The notes under the pieces: generated by a model
Database searches by the model: none
The model's input: the letters and a program-made list of their open reading frames with translations, nothing else
Told to the model about the DNA's origin: nothing
Source of the DNA: CAIXSC01 sp046349935
Lineage (GTDB): Bacteria; Planctomycetota; Planctomycetia; Pirellulales; Pirellulaceae
Length of the DNA stretch: 64,000 nucleotides
Assembly (NCBI GenBank): GCA_046349935.1
Contig: JAXMBK010000005.1
Coordinates: 62,001 to 126,000, forward strand
Reading direction: 5' to 3'
Part shown: positions 17,570 to 26,286 of the stretch, in pieces
Layout of the letters: the number at the start of each line of letters is the position of its first letter
Position numbering within the stretch: the stretch's first letter is position 1
Position numbers and translations under genes: made by a program

Positions 17570-19435
17570 CTAGGACGCCAACGTTTGCCGGATTTGTTCC
17601 GTCAGCTCTTCGACTGCGAACGGACGTCCCTTGACCTTGTTGAAGCCCTGAGCGTCGACCAGGAACTTGCTGCGGATGAGCATGCGGAGCTGGCCGCCGT
17701 TGAGTTCCGGGATGAGGACCTTCTTGTAGCTGCGCAATATCTGCTCGAGGTTCGACGGGAACGGGTTGAGCCAGCGCAAGTGCGCGTGCGCGACGGAGAG
17801 GCCGGCCGCTTGGCAGCGTTCGACGGCCGTCTTGCAAGCGCCGTACGTGCCGCCCCAACTGAGCACCAGGAGGTCGCCCGAGGCCGGGCCGAGCACCTCT
17901 TGGTCGCCGATCAACTTGGCGACGTTCGCCACTTTCGTGGCGCGAACATTCGTCATGTGTTGATGGTTTTCGGCGTCGTAGCTGATGTTGCCCGTACGAT
18001 CCTGCTTCTCGATGCCGCCCACGCGGTGCATGAGCCCCTTGGTGCCGGGGAGCGCCCACGGACGCGACAGCAATTCGTCGCGCTCGTAGGGATAGAATTT
18101 TTTGTCCGGTTCGCCGGGCGGAGCATGCGTGATCGGAATCGGCTGCAGTTCGCTGACGTCCGGAATCTTCCACGGCTCGGCGCCGTTGGCGATGTAGCCG
18201 TCCGACAAGATGATGACCGGAATCATCATCCGCGTCGCCACTCGCCACGCTTCCTGCGCTGCATAGAAGCAGTCGGCCGGGCTGCGGGCCGCGATGATCG
18301 GCAGCGGCGCTTCGCCGTTGCGACAAAACATGGTTTGCAGCAAGTCCGATTGCTCGGTCTTCGTCGGCAAGCCGGTGCTGGGGCCGCCGCGCTGCACGTC
18401 GATGATGATCAGGGGCAGTTCGAGCATCATGGCCAAGCCCATGGCTTCGGCCTTGAGCGCAATGCCCGGGCCGCTCGAGCACGTCACGCCCATCGAACCG
18501 CCGTAGGCGGCGCCGATCGAAACGCCGATCGCCGCGATCTCGTCCTCGGCCTGAAACGTCTTCACGCCGAAGTTCTTGTAGCGGCTGAGCTCATGCAAAA
18601 TGTCGCTCGCCGGCGTAATCGGGTACGTCCCGTAGAACAACTCCTTGTTGCTCAACTTGGCCGCCGTAATCAGTCCCCAGGCCAGCGCCTGGTTGCCCAT
18701 GATGTTGGTGTACTTGCCCGGCGGCAATTTGGCCGGCGGCACTTGATAGCTGCTGGCGAACGCGTCGGTTGTCTCGCCATAGTACCAGCCCGCTCGCAGC
18801 GCTTTCCGATTCGCCTCGGCCACGTCCGCTTTGTTGGCGAACTTGGCGTCGATGTAACGCAGCGTCGGTTCGAGCGAGCGGCCGTAGAGCCAATACAGCA
18901 GGCCCATGGCGAAAAAGTTGCGGCAGCGGTCGGCGTCTTTCGTGCCGAGTCCCAGGCCTTTGACCGCCTCGCGCGTGAGCTTGGTCATCGATACCTTGAA
19001 CAGCTGAAAGCCGTCGAGCGAGCCGTTCTCGAGCGGGTTGTCGGCATAGGCGGCCAGCTTCAGGCTCTTTTCGTCGAAGGCGTCCGAGTCGACGATGAGC
19101 ACGCCGCCTTTTTGAAGGTCGCCGAGGTTCGTCTTGAGCGCCGCGGGATTCATGGCGATGAGGGCGTCGAGGTGATCGCCGGGAGTGAAAATCTCCTGCG
19201 AGGAAAAGTGAACCTGATAGCCGCTCACCCCCGCCAGCGTGCCGCGCGGTGCGCGAATCTCGGCCGGAAAGTCGGGAAAGGTGGCGATGTCGTTGCCGAG
19301 CATCGCGGAGGTGCTGGTGAATTGCGTGCCGGCGAGTTGCATGCCGTCGCCGGAGTCGCCGGCGAGTCGAACCGTCGCGCCCTCGACGTGGATGACGCGT
19401 TTCGACGTGGGCTGTGGATCAATGGTCGTGGACAT
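17570..19435 (-). CDS. korA: 2-oxoacid:ferredoxin oxidoreductase, alpha subunit with fused gamma domain
   Basis: 621 residues, ATG 19435. The first 195 residues are the gamma domain (GDSGDGMQLAG near 27; GVSGYQVHFSSQEI), fused to the alpha/pyrimidine domain that begins near 228 with FYGTYPITPASDILHELS, the family signature, and AEDEIAAIGVSIGAAYGG with the catalytic glutamate. C-terminal part is the transketolase-C like domain II. This gamma-alpha fusion is usual for two-subunit KOR enzymes. Forms an alpha2beta2 or alphabeta enzyme with KorB encoded 68 bp downstream. No ferredoxin or delta subunit gene is present nearby. Confidence 0.95.
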   Translation of the reverse strand: MSTTIDPQPTSKRVIHVEGATVRLAGDSGDGMQLAGTQFTSTSAMLGNDIATFPDFPAEIRAPRGTLAGVSGYQVHFSSQEIFTPGDHLDALIAMNPAALKTNLGDLQKGGVLIVDSDAFDEKSLKLAAYADNPLENGSLDGFQLFKVSMTKLTREAVKGLGLGTKDADRCRNFFAMGLLYWLYGRSLEPTLRYIDAKFANKADVAEANRKALRAGWYYGETTDAFASSYQVPPAKLPPGKYTNIMGNQALAWGLITAAKLSNKELFYGTYPITPASDILHELSRYKNFGVKTFQAEDEIAAIGVSIGAAYGGSMGVTCSSGPGIALKAEAMGLAMMLELPLIIIDVQRGGPSTGLPTKTEQSDLLQTMFCRNGEAPLPIIAARSPADCFYAAQEAWRVATRMMIPVIILSDGYIANGAEPWKIPDVSELQPIPITHAPPGEPDKKFYPYERDELLSRPWALPGTKGLMHRVGGIEKQDRTGNISYDAENHQHMTNVRATKVANVAKLIGDQEVLGPASGDLLVLSWGGTYGACKTAVERCQAAGLSVAHAHLRWLNPFPSNLEQILRSYKKVLIPELNGGQLRMLIRSKFLVDAQGFNKVKGRPFAVEELTEQIRQTLAS

Positions 19436-19881
19436 AGGCAGTGCGCTACTGGAGCTCCCAAACGGATTGGACGATCGTGGCCTGGATCACCGTGTGGAGA
19501 CGTCTTGCGACCATCCCCGAGTCCAAGGGCGCACGACTTCAGCGCGAAGGGGGAGAGAGAAAGAAAGGGAGGTCTTAAATCTGTCCTTACTCTTCCTCGG
19601 AGCCACCCCGTCTGAGGAAGATTACCGCTGGACCATGCCCCCTACGATATCACTCGCGCACGAGCCAAACAATACAGATCAGCCCGCCGGAGGTCGCCAG
19701 AGGTTCATTCTTGCGAAAAAATAACCGCGCTTGATCCGGGTTTAGTGGCGTGAAAAGTTCCTTTGGCGTCGGCGCGTGGTTCTTGTGGATTGGTCCGGCG
19801 GCTCGCTGGTGGGGTGTGCGGAGGGCGTGCGATAAGGGGCAGGGATTGCGCACTAGAATCACCGCCGCCGGGGAGCGCAAG
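19436..19881. other. intergenic region, no gene seen
   Basis: 446 bp upstream of korA and downstream of the membrane peptidase-like gene. I see a purine-rich tract (GGGGGAGAGAGAAAGAAAGG near 19550) and an 8-bp inverted repeat TCTTCCTC/GAGGAAGA (19591-19598 and 19614-19621) without a T-run. The korA promoter must lie here, but no convincing -35/-10 pair could be picked. Confidence 0.6.
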
Positions 19882-20898
19882 TTAGCCGTTGATCGACTTG
19901 GTGATCGGGACCTGCGGCGACGCCGGCGGCGTTGCGGGCGGGATCGGCCTGAGCAGCAAGAGGATCAAGTGATTGGGGCGGGTGCTGCGGTAGTAGTTGT
20001 AGTTCGGCGAGTAAACCTGATCTTCCGGCAGATGGTAGAACGTTTCGAGCGCTCCCCATTTGCTTTCGATGAGCACAAAACCGTCGTTGCCGACCGCTTT
20101 GACCAGCCCCGTGTGCACCGGTTCCTGCTCTTCATTGCGATAAATGATGAGATCCCCGACTCGCGGCTGCGAGACGACGTGATAGTCGTTGTCTTCCAGA
20201 ATCCGGTCGACGTAGCGGCTTTGCACGAGGAATTTGCCGCCGGTGAACACCCAGCCGTGGCAGTTGGCGGGCGAGGCTTCTGAGTGGGCGATGATGACGC
20301 GCAGGCGATACGGTTCGGGGACCAAGGCCAGCGGATCGACGAGCGCCTCCGGGTCGTCGCCGGCTTGGTCGGCGGACGCTTCCTCTGTGGAGAACCTCAA
20401 AAGCGGAAAGTCGCGCCCCAAATCGGTCACTCCAAATACTTCATCCTCTTCCGTCGGCGCCTTTGCCGTTCGAATCTGGCGTTCCAACATCCCGTCGCTC
20501 AGTTCGGGCGCCGCCGACCGATGAAAATGCAGGCCGATCAAGACCGATGCCGCAAGCGAGCAAGCGAGGAGGGTGGTCGAGCGACCTCCACGACGCCACC
20601 AGGGGCGGCGTTCGAGCCACGATTCGTGGGCCAGCAGCAGGACGGCGGCGAGCACGCCGGCCGCAAATACCAGCATTCGCAGCCAGATTCGCTGCGGTTC
20701 CGCCGCCTGCTCGGCGATCCAGGCGTCAGCTTGAGCAACGGCCGGAATGATCAGCACCCCGAGACCGATGCGCACGACCACCCAGCCCGCCGCACGACCG
20801 CGCGTCGAGACGCTAAACCACAAACTTCCGATCGTGCAGCCGATGGCGAGGCAGTAGAAAATCAGCCAGGCCAAGGGCGGTATTTCAGGTTGTAGCAT
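19882..20898 (-). CDS. membrane-anchored papain-like (NlpC/P60 or CHAP type) protein
   Basis: 338 residues, ATG 20898. Four hydrophobic helices in the first 125 residues (about 10-30, 38-56, 74-92, 107-125) are followed by an acidic linker and a soluble domain. That domain has the order expected for NlpC/P60-like enzymes: NCHGWVF with a candidate nucleophile C213, RVGDLIIYRN, PVHTGLV with H262, and VLIESKWG with a possible third polar residue near 278. The assignment rests on motif order, not on a search. If right it would be a cell-wall or peptide hydrolase/acyltransferase tethered to the membrane. Unknown neighbours; single gene, divergent from the next cassette. Confidence 0.6.
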   Translation of the reverse strand: MLQPEIPPLAWLIFYCLAIGCTIGSLWFSVSTRGRAAGWVVVRIGLGVLIIPAVAQADAWIAEQAAEPQRIWLRMLVFAAGVLAAVLLLAHESWLERRPWWRRGGRSTTLLACSLAASVLIGLHFHRSAAPELSDGMLERQIRTAKAPTEEDEVFGVTDLGRDFPLLRFSTEEASADQAGDDPEALVDPLALVPEPYRLRVIIAHSEASPANCHGWVFTGGKFLVQSRYVDRILEDNDYHVVSQPRVGDLIIYRNEEQEPVHTGLVKAVGNDGFVLIESKWGALETFYHLPEDQVYSPNYNYYRSTRPNHLILLLLRPIPPATPPASPQVPITKSING

Positions 20899-21133
20899 CG
20901 AACCCCGCTACGGTCCTTTGCGAAATGACGATGTGGGGCCTCCCACGTCGCCATGGACTTCTAACACGGACGGAGGAGTGTAGTTGCGGTGGGAATTCTG
21001 AGGTGGGCAATGTCTGCTTCATCCTGATCCCTAGGACGTCGGTAGGCTAGGCCCCGCCAGAGCAGTCGTCGGCGTCCCCCGTGATCGGCCGCACTTCGCC
21101 TTGCTCGCCTGTCCCCGAGCCGGCCGAAAGGCT

Positions 21134-22027
21134 ATGTTTGACCCCATGTTGGAACGCGAAGAATATGTCGAGCAGGCGCACTTCTTCCGAACCGTTTCCG
21201 AGCGGCTTTCGGACGACGTTCCGCTGCAGGACTTGTTGCAACAAGTACGCGAAGAATTGTTGGCGACCACTCGCCTGCCGCTCGCCATCAGCTTCCTGCT
21301 CGATGAACTCAAGCACGCCGGCTCGTTGCACACCGCGATGGCGCGGCTGGCGCATTACTTCGCACCCTTCCAGACGTTCGTGATGCGGATGGCGGAAAGC
21401 GATCGCGGGCGATTCGACCACCAAGTGGCGCTCGAGGTGCTCCGCTTTGAAGCCGAATATCGAGCGCAAGGGGCGACCGCTCAGGGGCTGTTCCTGTACC
21501 AGTTTGAAACCTTGTGCCGCAATCGCCTGCGCTACGACCACGGACTCGCCGCCATCGCCGCCGACCCGCAATTCGACGCCGCCTGGCGCGACTGGATTCT
21601 GTCGGTTCGTCGCCGACTGGGAATGGTCGACCTGGCCGACATGATCTACGTGTGCAGCGAGCATTACCGACAGCGGCAGGAGGCGGACCCCGAGAAATAC
21701 AGCGAGCCGCTGCCGGCGCCGCTGTTCGGCGAAAAAGAGGGACGCATTGCGCTGGCGAATCGCCGCAAAGATCCGCTTTACCTGTTCTCCGCATTGCAAC
21801 GACACCTGGGTTACCCCGCGATTCCGCGCCGCCGCAAACAGCAGGACGAAGCCAAGCTGACTCAGCTTCTGCAACGCCGCATCGATCAGTTGGAGATGCG
21901 GGTGAAGTTGTTGGAGGAAGACCAGCGAGGCGGCTTCGACTTGGCGCAATTCTATTCCCCCGCGACAGGCGCCGCCGGTTCGCTCGTCATTCCGCCGCCG
22001 CCCGACGATTCGAAGGAGCGTTCATGA
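21134..22027 (+). CDS. conserved protein of unknown function, first of a three-gene cassette
   Basis: 297 residues from ATG 21134, eight bases after GAAAGG. No signal peptide or membrane segment, so cytoplasmic. Mostly helical: an N-terminal domain (MFDPMLEREEYVEQAHFFRT...) up to about 215 and a charged coiled-coil near the C-terminus (KLTQLLQRRIDQLEMRVKLL), then a Pro-rich end. I do not recognise a family. The stop overlaps the ATG of the aldolase gene (ATGA), so its product is likely made together with the two enzymes that follow. Confidence 0.8.
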   Translation: MFDPMLEREEYVEQAHFFRTVSERLSDDVPLQDLLQQVREELLATTRLPLAISFLLDELKHAGSLHTAMARLAHYFAPFQTFVMRMAESDRGRFDHQVALEVLRFEAEYRAQGATAQGLFLYQFETLCRNRLRYDHGLAAIAADPQFDAAWRDWILSVRRRLGMVDLADMIYVCSEHYRQRQEADPEKYSEPLPAPLFGEKEGRIALANRRKDPLYLFSALQRHLGYPAIPRRRKQQDEAKLTQLLQRRIDQLEMRVKLLEEDQRGGFDLAQFYSPATGAAGSLVIPPPPDDSKERS

Positions 22028-23334
22028 CCTTGCCGACGTTAGCCGATCCCCGCTCGCTGTGGCTTCATCCGCGCGATGCGCTGCTGCGCGCGATTGAAAG
22101 GATCTACCGGTTGCGCATGACGACGACGTCGGGCGGCAATCTGTCGATTCGCGAGCCCGATGGCTCGATCTGGATCACGCCGGCGCGAGTCGACAAGGGG
22201 AGTTTGCGTCGCGAAGACATCGTCTGCGTGCGGCCGGATGGTTCGGTCGACGGGCGCCATCCGCCGTCGTCCGAGTTTCCGTTTCATAAGGCGATCTACG
22301 ACGCTCGGCCCGACTTGTACGCGATCGTGCATGCCCATCCGGTGGCGCTGGTGGCCTGCAGCATCAGCCGCCAAGTCCCCGACACGCGCCTGTTCCATCA
22401 AGCGCATCACGTCTGCGGCGACGTCGGCTTCGCCCCCTACGCGCTCCCCGGCAGCGGTCGCTTGGCGCAGAACATCGCCGACACCTTCTCTCAAGGGTTT
22501 TCGTGCGTCGTACTTGAAAATCATGGCGTAGTCGTTGCGGGGGCCGAGTTGGGGCAGGCGTTTCAGCGTTTTGAGACGCTGGAATTCACCGCCAAGACGA
22601 TCATCAAGGGTTCGCACTTGGGACCTGTGCGCTATCTCAGCGACGAACAGTTGTTGCTCGCGCGGCGGATGACGTCGCAGTGGGAGTCGTTCGAGCATTC
22701 GGCGCCGAGCACGACGGAGTTGGAGTTGCGTCGGCAATTACGCGACTTTATGCGCCGCGGCTATCAGCAGCGGCTGTTCATCAGTTCGCAAGGCACGTTC
22801 TCGGCGCGCGTGGATGCCGACAGCTTCTTGATCACTCCCTATCGCACCGACCGGCCGTCGCTGGAAGTGGAAGACTTCGTGTTGGTCCGGAAGGGGGCGG
22901 TCGAGGCGGGGAAGACGCCCAGTCGCGCGACGCGCAATCACGAAGCGATCTACGCGCAGCATCCCGACGTGGCCGCGGTCGCCTACGCGTATCCGGTGAA
23001 CGCCACCGCCTTCAGCGTCACCAGTGAATCATTCGACTCGCGGACGATCCCCGAGAGCTACATCTTGCTGCGGGACGTGCCGCGAGTGCCGTTCGGCGAT
23101 CAGTTCCAGGGGGGGAGGAAATTGGCCGAAAGTCTCTCCATGAAACGCCCCATCGCGCTGTTGCAAAACGACGGCGTGATCGCCGTGGGCGCCAGCGTAC
23201 TCGACGCCTTCGATCGGCTCGAAGTACTCGAGGCCACCGCGGAGGCGATCATCAACGCGCGGGTCTTGGGCGAGGTCGCCTCGATGCCCGATCACGTCAT
23301 CGAAGAACTACGGACGGCGTTTAAGCTCCCATGA
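22024..23334 (+). CDS. tandem class II aldolase/adducin protein with degenerate second domain
   Basis: 436 residues from ATG 22024 (overlaps the previous stop). Two class II aldolase domains in a row. Domain 1 (about 15-225) has the zinc site and catalytic acid: SGGNLS, E84 in SSEFPF, H103 and H105 in VHAHP, H167 in LENHGVVVAG. Domain 2 (about 235-430) keeps the fold but the matching positions read YAYP (321-324), LQNDGV with D383 for H167, and Ala where E84 should be. Family members are fuculose-phosphate/rhamnulose aldolases, methylthioribulose dehydratase or 4-hydroxy-decarboxylases; the substrate is not evident. Followed by a ThDP decarboxylase with ATGA overlap. Confidence 0.9.
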   Translation: MTLPTLADPRSLWLHPRDALLRAIERIYRLRMTTTSGGNLSIREPDGSIWITPARVDKGSLRREDIVCVRPDGSVDGRHPPSSEFPFHKAIYDARPDLYAIVHAHPVALVACSISRQVPDTRLFHQAHHVCGDVGFAPYALPGSGRLAQNIADTFSQGFSCVVLENHGVVVAGAELGQAFQRFETLEFTAKTIIKGSHLGPVRYLSDEQLLLARRMTSQWESFEHSAPSTTELELRRQLRDFMRRGYQQRLFISSQGTFSARVDADSFLITPYRTDRPSLEVEDFVLVRKGAVEAGKTPSRATRNHEAIYAQHPDVAAVAYAYPVNATAFSVTSESFDSRTIPESYILLRDVPRVPFGDQFQGGRKLAESLSMKRPIALLQNDGVIAVGASVLDAFDRLEVLEATAEAIINARVLGEVASMPDHVIEELRTAFKLP

Positions 23335-25001
23335 TCGGCATCGAAGCATTCCTCGAGATCTTGGCGGGCGCCGGAGTGAAGTACATCTTCGGCAATCCGG
23401 GCACGACCGAATTGCCGTTGAACGACGCCTTGGGCCGCGATACTCGCTTGCAGTACATCCTGGGGTTGCATGAAGTCCCCGTGCTGGCGATGGCCGACGG
23501 CTACGCCATGGCGTCGGGGCAGGTCGGCGTCTGCAACGTCCATATCGCCTGCGGACTCGGCAATTCCCTGGGCATGCTCTACAACGCGTGGTGCGAGGGG
23601 ACGCCGCTGGTGCTCACCGCGGGCCAGCAAGATCGTCGCTTGCGATTCGCCGAGCCGGTGTTGGAAGGGGATTTGGTGCGCGTGGCGAGTCCCTGGACCA
23701 AGTGGTCGGCCGAAGTGCAGCGAGCGGCCGACATTCCGTCGGCCGTACGGCGTGCGGTGCAAGTCGCCTTGACGCCGCCCACCGGCCCTGTGTTTTTGTC
23801 GCTGCCGATCGACGTGCAGTTGGAGGCGCTGGAGCGACCCGACTTGTCGCCCCCCTGTCGCATCGATCGACGCGTGCGTCCCGCCGTGGAGTCGGTGGAA
23901 CGGGCCGCGGCGGCGCTGACGGGCGCACGTCGTCCCGTGATCCTCGCCGGCTCGCGCGTCACCGAAGCGGGCGGCTGCGCGGCGCTGGCTCGCTTCGCCG
24001 AAACGTGGGGCGCGCCGGTGTTCGCCGAAAACACGACGGCGCACGGCCGCTTGCCGATCGCCGCCGATCATCCTCTGTATGCCGGCATCCTGCCCTACTG
24101 GTCGCCCGAAGTCCGGGCGCGGTTGGAAGAGTTCGACGTGGCGCTGGCCGTCGGGCTGAACGTGCTGCGGCTGTATATTCATCAAGAGCCGGAGCGGCCG
24201 TTGCCCGAGCATCTGCGGTTGGTGCAGATCGACTGCGATGCCTGGCAAATCGGGAAGAATTACCCCGTGGAAGTCGGCGTGTGGGGCGATGTCCGCTGCG
24301 CGCTGGAAGAGATCCACGAACGGCTGGAGCGTACGTTGTCGGCGGACGATCGAGCCGCGGCGGCGGCGCGCGCCGCCTCGTGGGGGACGCGGCGCGCGGC
24401 GGCGCAGGAGTCGCTGCGGCGCGAGATGGCCGCTCAGCCGACCATCTCGGGCGCGCTGACGCCGTTGCAATTGATGCAGGCTTTGGCTCGAGTCCTGCCG
24501 CCCGATGCGGCGGTGGTGGAGGAGTCGATCACGACGCATCAGAACGTCTTGGAGCGGCTCGGGGTCTTCCGCGATCCGACGGGGCACTTCGCGCATCGCG
24601 GTTGGGCGCTCGGGTGGGGACTGGGATGTGCGCTCGGCGTGAAACTGGCATGGCCCGATCGCCCGGTCGTTGGACTATTAGGCGACGGCGCGACGCTGTA
24701 CGGCCTCCAAGGGCTCTGGACAGCCGCTCGCTATCGCATCCCGGCGACCTTCGTCGTGGCGAATAATCGCGAATACCGGATTCTGAAGGTTTGCGGGAAT
24801 GTTCTGCAGATGCCCGAACTGGCTCGAGGCGAGCGTCCAGGGCTGGATCTGGACCAACCGGCGATCGACTTTCTGGGGCTCGCGCGAGCGCTGGGGGTCG
24901 AAGCGCGGAGAGCGACGACGGCGGACGAATTGAGCGACTTGGTGCGCGACAACTTGGACGGGGCGGGGCCGCTGTTGATCGAGGCGCCGGTCGCGCGCTG
25001 A
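23331..25001 (+). CDS. thiamine diphosphate-dependent decarboxylase/synthase (benzoylformate decarboxylase-like)
   Basis: 556 residues, full length for this family. ATG 23331 overlaps the aldolase stop. N-terminal pyrimidine domain with GNPGTTELPLND (catalytic glutamate in TTE), central Rossmann-like domain (VILAGSRVTEAGG), C-terminal diphosphate domain with the GDGATLYGLQGLWTAARY...NN motif. The FGNPGTTELP start resembles benzoylformate decarboxylase more than acetolactate synthase. Probably acts on a 2-oxoacid made or consumed by the upstream aldolase-like protein; the actual substrate is unknown. Confidence 0.9.
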   Translation: MIGIEAFLEILAGAGVKYIFGNPGTTELPLNDALGRDTRLQYILGLHEVPVLAMADGYAMASGQVGVCNVHIACGLGNSLGMLYNAWCEGTPLVLTAGQQDRRLRFAEPVLEGDLVRVASPWTKWSAEVQRAADIPSAVRRAVQVALTPPTGPVFLSLPIDVQLEALERPDLSPPCRIDRRVRPAVESVERAAAALTGARRPVILAGSRVTEAGGCAALARFAETWGAPVFAENTTAHGRLPIAADHPLYAGILPYWSPEVRARLEEFDVALAVGLNVLRLYIHQEPERPLPEHLRLVQIDCDAWQIGKNYPVEVGVWGDVRCALEEIHERLERTLSADDRAAAAARAASWGTRRAAAQESLRREMAAQPTISGALTPLQLMQALARVLPPDAAVVEESITTHQNVLERLGVFRDPTGHFAHRGWALGWGLGCALGVKLAWPDRPVVGLLGDGATLYGLQGLWTAARYRIPATFVVANNREYRILKVCGNVLQMPELARGERPGLDLDQPAIDFLGLARALGVEARRATTADELSDLVRDNLDGAGPLLIEAPVAR

Positions 25002-25183
25002 GGCCGACGGGCCGATAGGTCCTTGGTTGAGGGGAATGCGGCGGCTGGGCGTGGCGGGTGCTGCGAGCCGTATGCTAGGATGCTCGCGGCGTACGAGCTG
25101 GGACGGGGTCGGATCGGAAGTTCTTTTATTCGGGACGCGGATGCGGACGAAGGCCGCTCGCGTCCGAGACGAGGTGCATTGCG

Positions 25184-26191
25184 ATGCGTAGGCACATGGC
25201 GATCGTAGCGGCGACGTTGTTGACCGCGCTGTTGGCGGGAACGAGCGGGTTGCACGCGGCGGAAGAGGGCTGGTTGGTCGACTTTGCCGCGGCCAAAGAG
25301 CAAGCGGCGAAAGAAGGCAAAGACATCTTGATGGAGTTCACCGGTTCGGACTGGTGCCCCCCCTGCATCGCACTCAAGAAGAACGTTCTGGATACGGAAG
25401 TCTTCAAGACGAAGGCGCCGGAAAAATTCATCCTCTTGAAGCTGGATAGCCCGCGCGACAAGTCGAAGCAATCGCCGGCCGAAATCGCGCAGTACCGCAA
25501 GTTGGCCGACGAGTTCAAAGTGCAAGGCGTGCCGACGATCATTTTGGTCGACGCGCAGGGACGCCCTTACGCCAAGACGGTTGGGTTCGGCGGTCAAAAG
25601 GCCGAAGACTACGTCGAGACGTTGGTGAAGAACCAGGAGTCGCGGACGAAGCGCGACGAAGCGTTGGCGAAGGCCGAGAAGGCGGAAGGGGCGGAGAAAG
25701 CCAAGCTGCTTGACGAAGCGCTCGCCGTCGTCGATGCCGAAATGGCGATCGCTCAGTATCGCGACATCGTCGATCAAATCGTTGCGCTCGACGCCGACAA
25801 CGCCGGCGGTCTCAAGGCCAAGTACGGGTCGCTGTTGTCGGCGAGCGAAGTCCGGTCGGCCTTGCAGGCGATCGTCCGCGGTTTCGCGACGGACGGCGTC
25901 GAAGCGTCGGTCAAGAAGATCGACGAGTTGTTGGAGGCCAAGAAGCCGACCGGCGCGTTGCTGCAAGAAGTGTTGGTCATGAAGGGACAGATGTACCTGC
26001 AGACCGACAAAGCGAAGGCCAAGGAAGTCCTCGAAGCGGCTCAGAAAGCCGATCCAGAAGGTCAGTTGGCGCGCCAGATCGGTGCGTTCCTGAAGTCGCA
26101 GTTCCCGGCCGAAGAGAAATCGGGCGACGAGAAGAAGAGCGACGAGAAGAAGAGCGACGCTGCCGACGCCAAGAAGGAAGGCGACAAATAG
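25184..26191 (+). CDS. secreted thioredoxin-family protein with helical C-terminal extension
   Basis: 335 residues, ATG 25184 after GAGGTGC. Signal peptide to about residue 26 (LLAGTSGLHAA). A thioredoxin fold follows with the active site DWCPPC (C58, C61) and the cis-proline loop VQGVPTIILVD. WCPPC is a rather uncommon variant of WCGPC. From about 150 the chain is helical and TPR-like (KAEKAEGAEKAKLLDEALAV), and ends in a Lys/Glu/Asp/Ser-rich repeat tail (GDEKKSDEKKSD). Likely a periplasmic disulfide reductase or oxidase. Followed by a factor-independent terminator, so monocistronic. Confidence 0.9.
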   Translation: MRRHMAIVAATLLTALLAGTSGLHAAEEGWLVDFAAAKEQAAKEGKDILMEFTGSDWCPPCIALKKNVLDTEVFKTKAPEKFILLKLDSPRDKSKQSPAEIAQYRKLADEFKVQGVPTIILVDAQGRPYAKTVGFGGQKAEDYVETLVKNQESRTKRDEALAKAEKAEGAEKAKLLDEALAVVDAEMAIAQYRDIVDQIVALDADNAGGLKAKYGSLLSASEVRSALQAIVRGFATDGVEASVKKIDELLEAKKPTGALLQEVLVMKGQMYLQTDKAKAKEVLEAAQKADPEGQLARQIGAFLKSQFPAEEKSGDEKKSDEKKSDAADAKKEGDK

Positions 26192-26192
26192 T

Positions 26193-26221
26193 CGCCGCGG
26201 CCTGTCGCGGCGGAGTTTTTT
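26193..26221 (+). terminator. rho-independent terminator after the thioredoxin gene
   Basis: Perfect 7-bp stem CGCCGCG/CGCGGCG with loop GCCTGT, then GAG and TTTTTT. Confidence 0.85.
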
Positions 26222-26286
26222 CCTCGCGGGGCTGTAACGAGCCGCCGCGATCGGGTTAAAGGGAGGGTGAAAGGGGACTTCGTCCT

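Noticed and set aside
16482..18482. korB frame open to 18482 (666 residues)
   Set aside because: The part beyond 17501 is low-complexity Arg/Gly sequence antiparallel to nothing useful and lies inside korA; the domain begins at MSTELPVLNAND.
17552..19615. 687-residue open frame on the plus strand opposite korA
   Set aside because: High GC and codon bias produce long antisense frames; the protein is Arg/Ala/Val-rich with no domain, while korA on the other strand has clear motifs.
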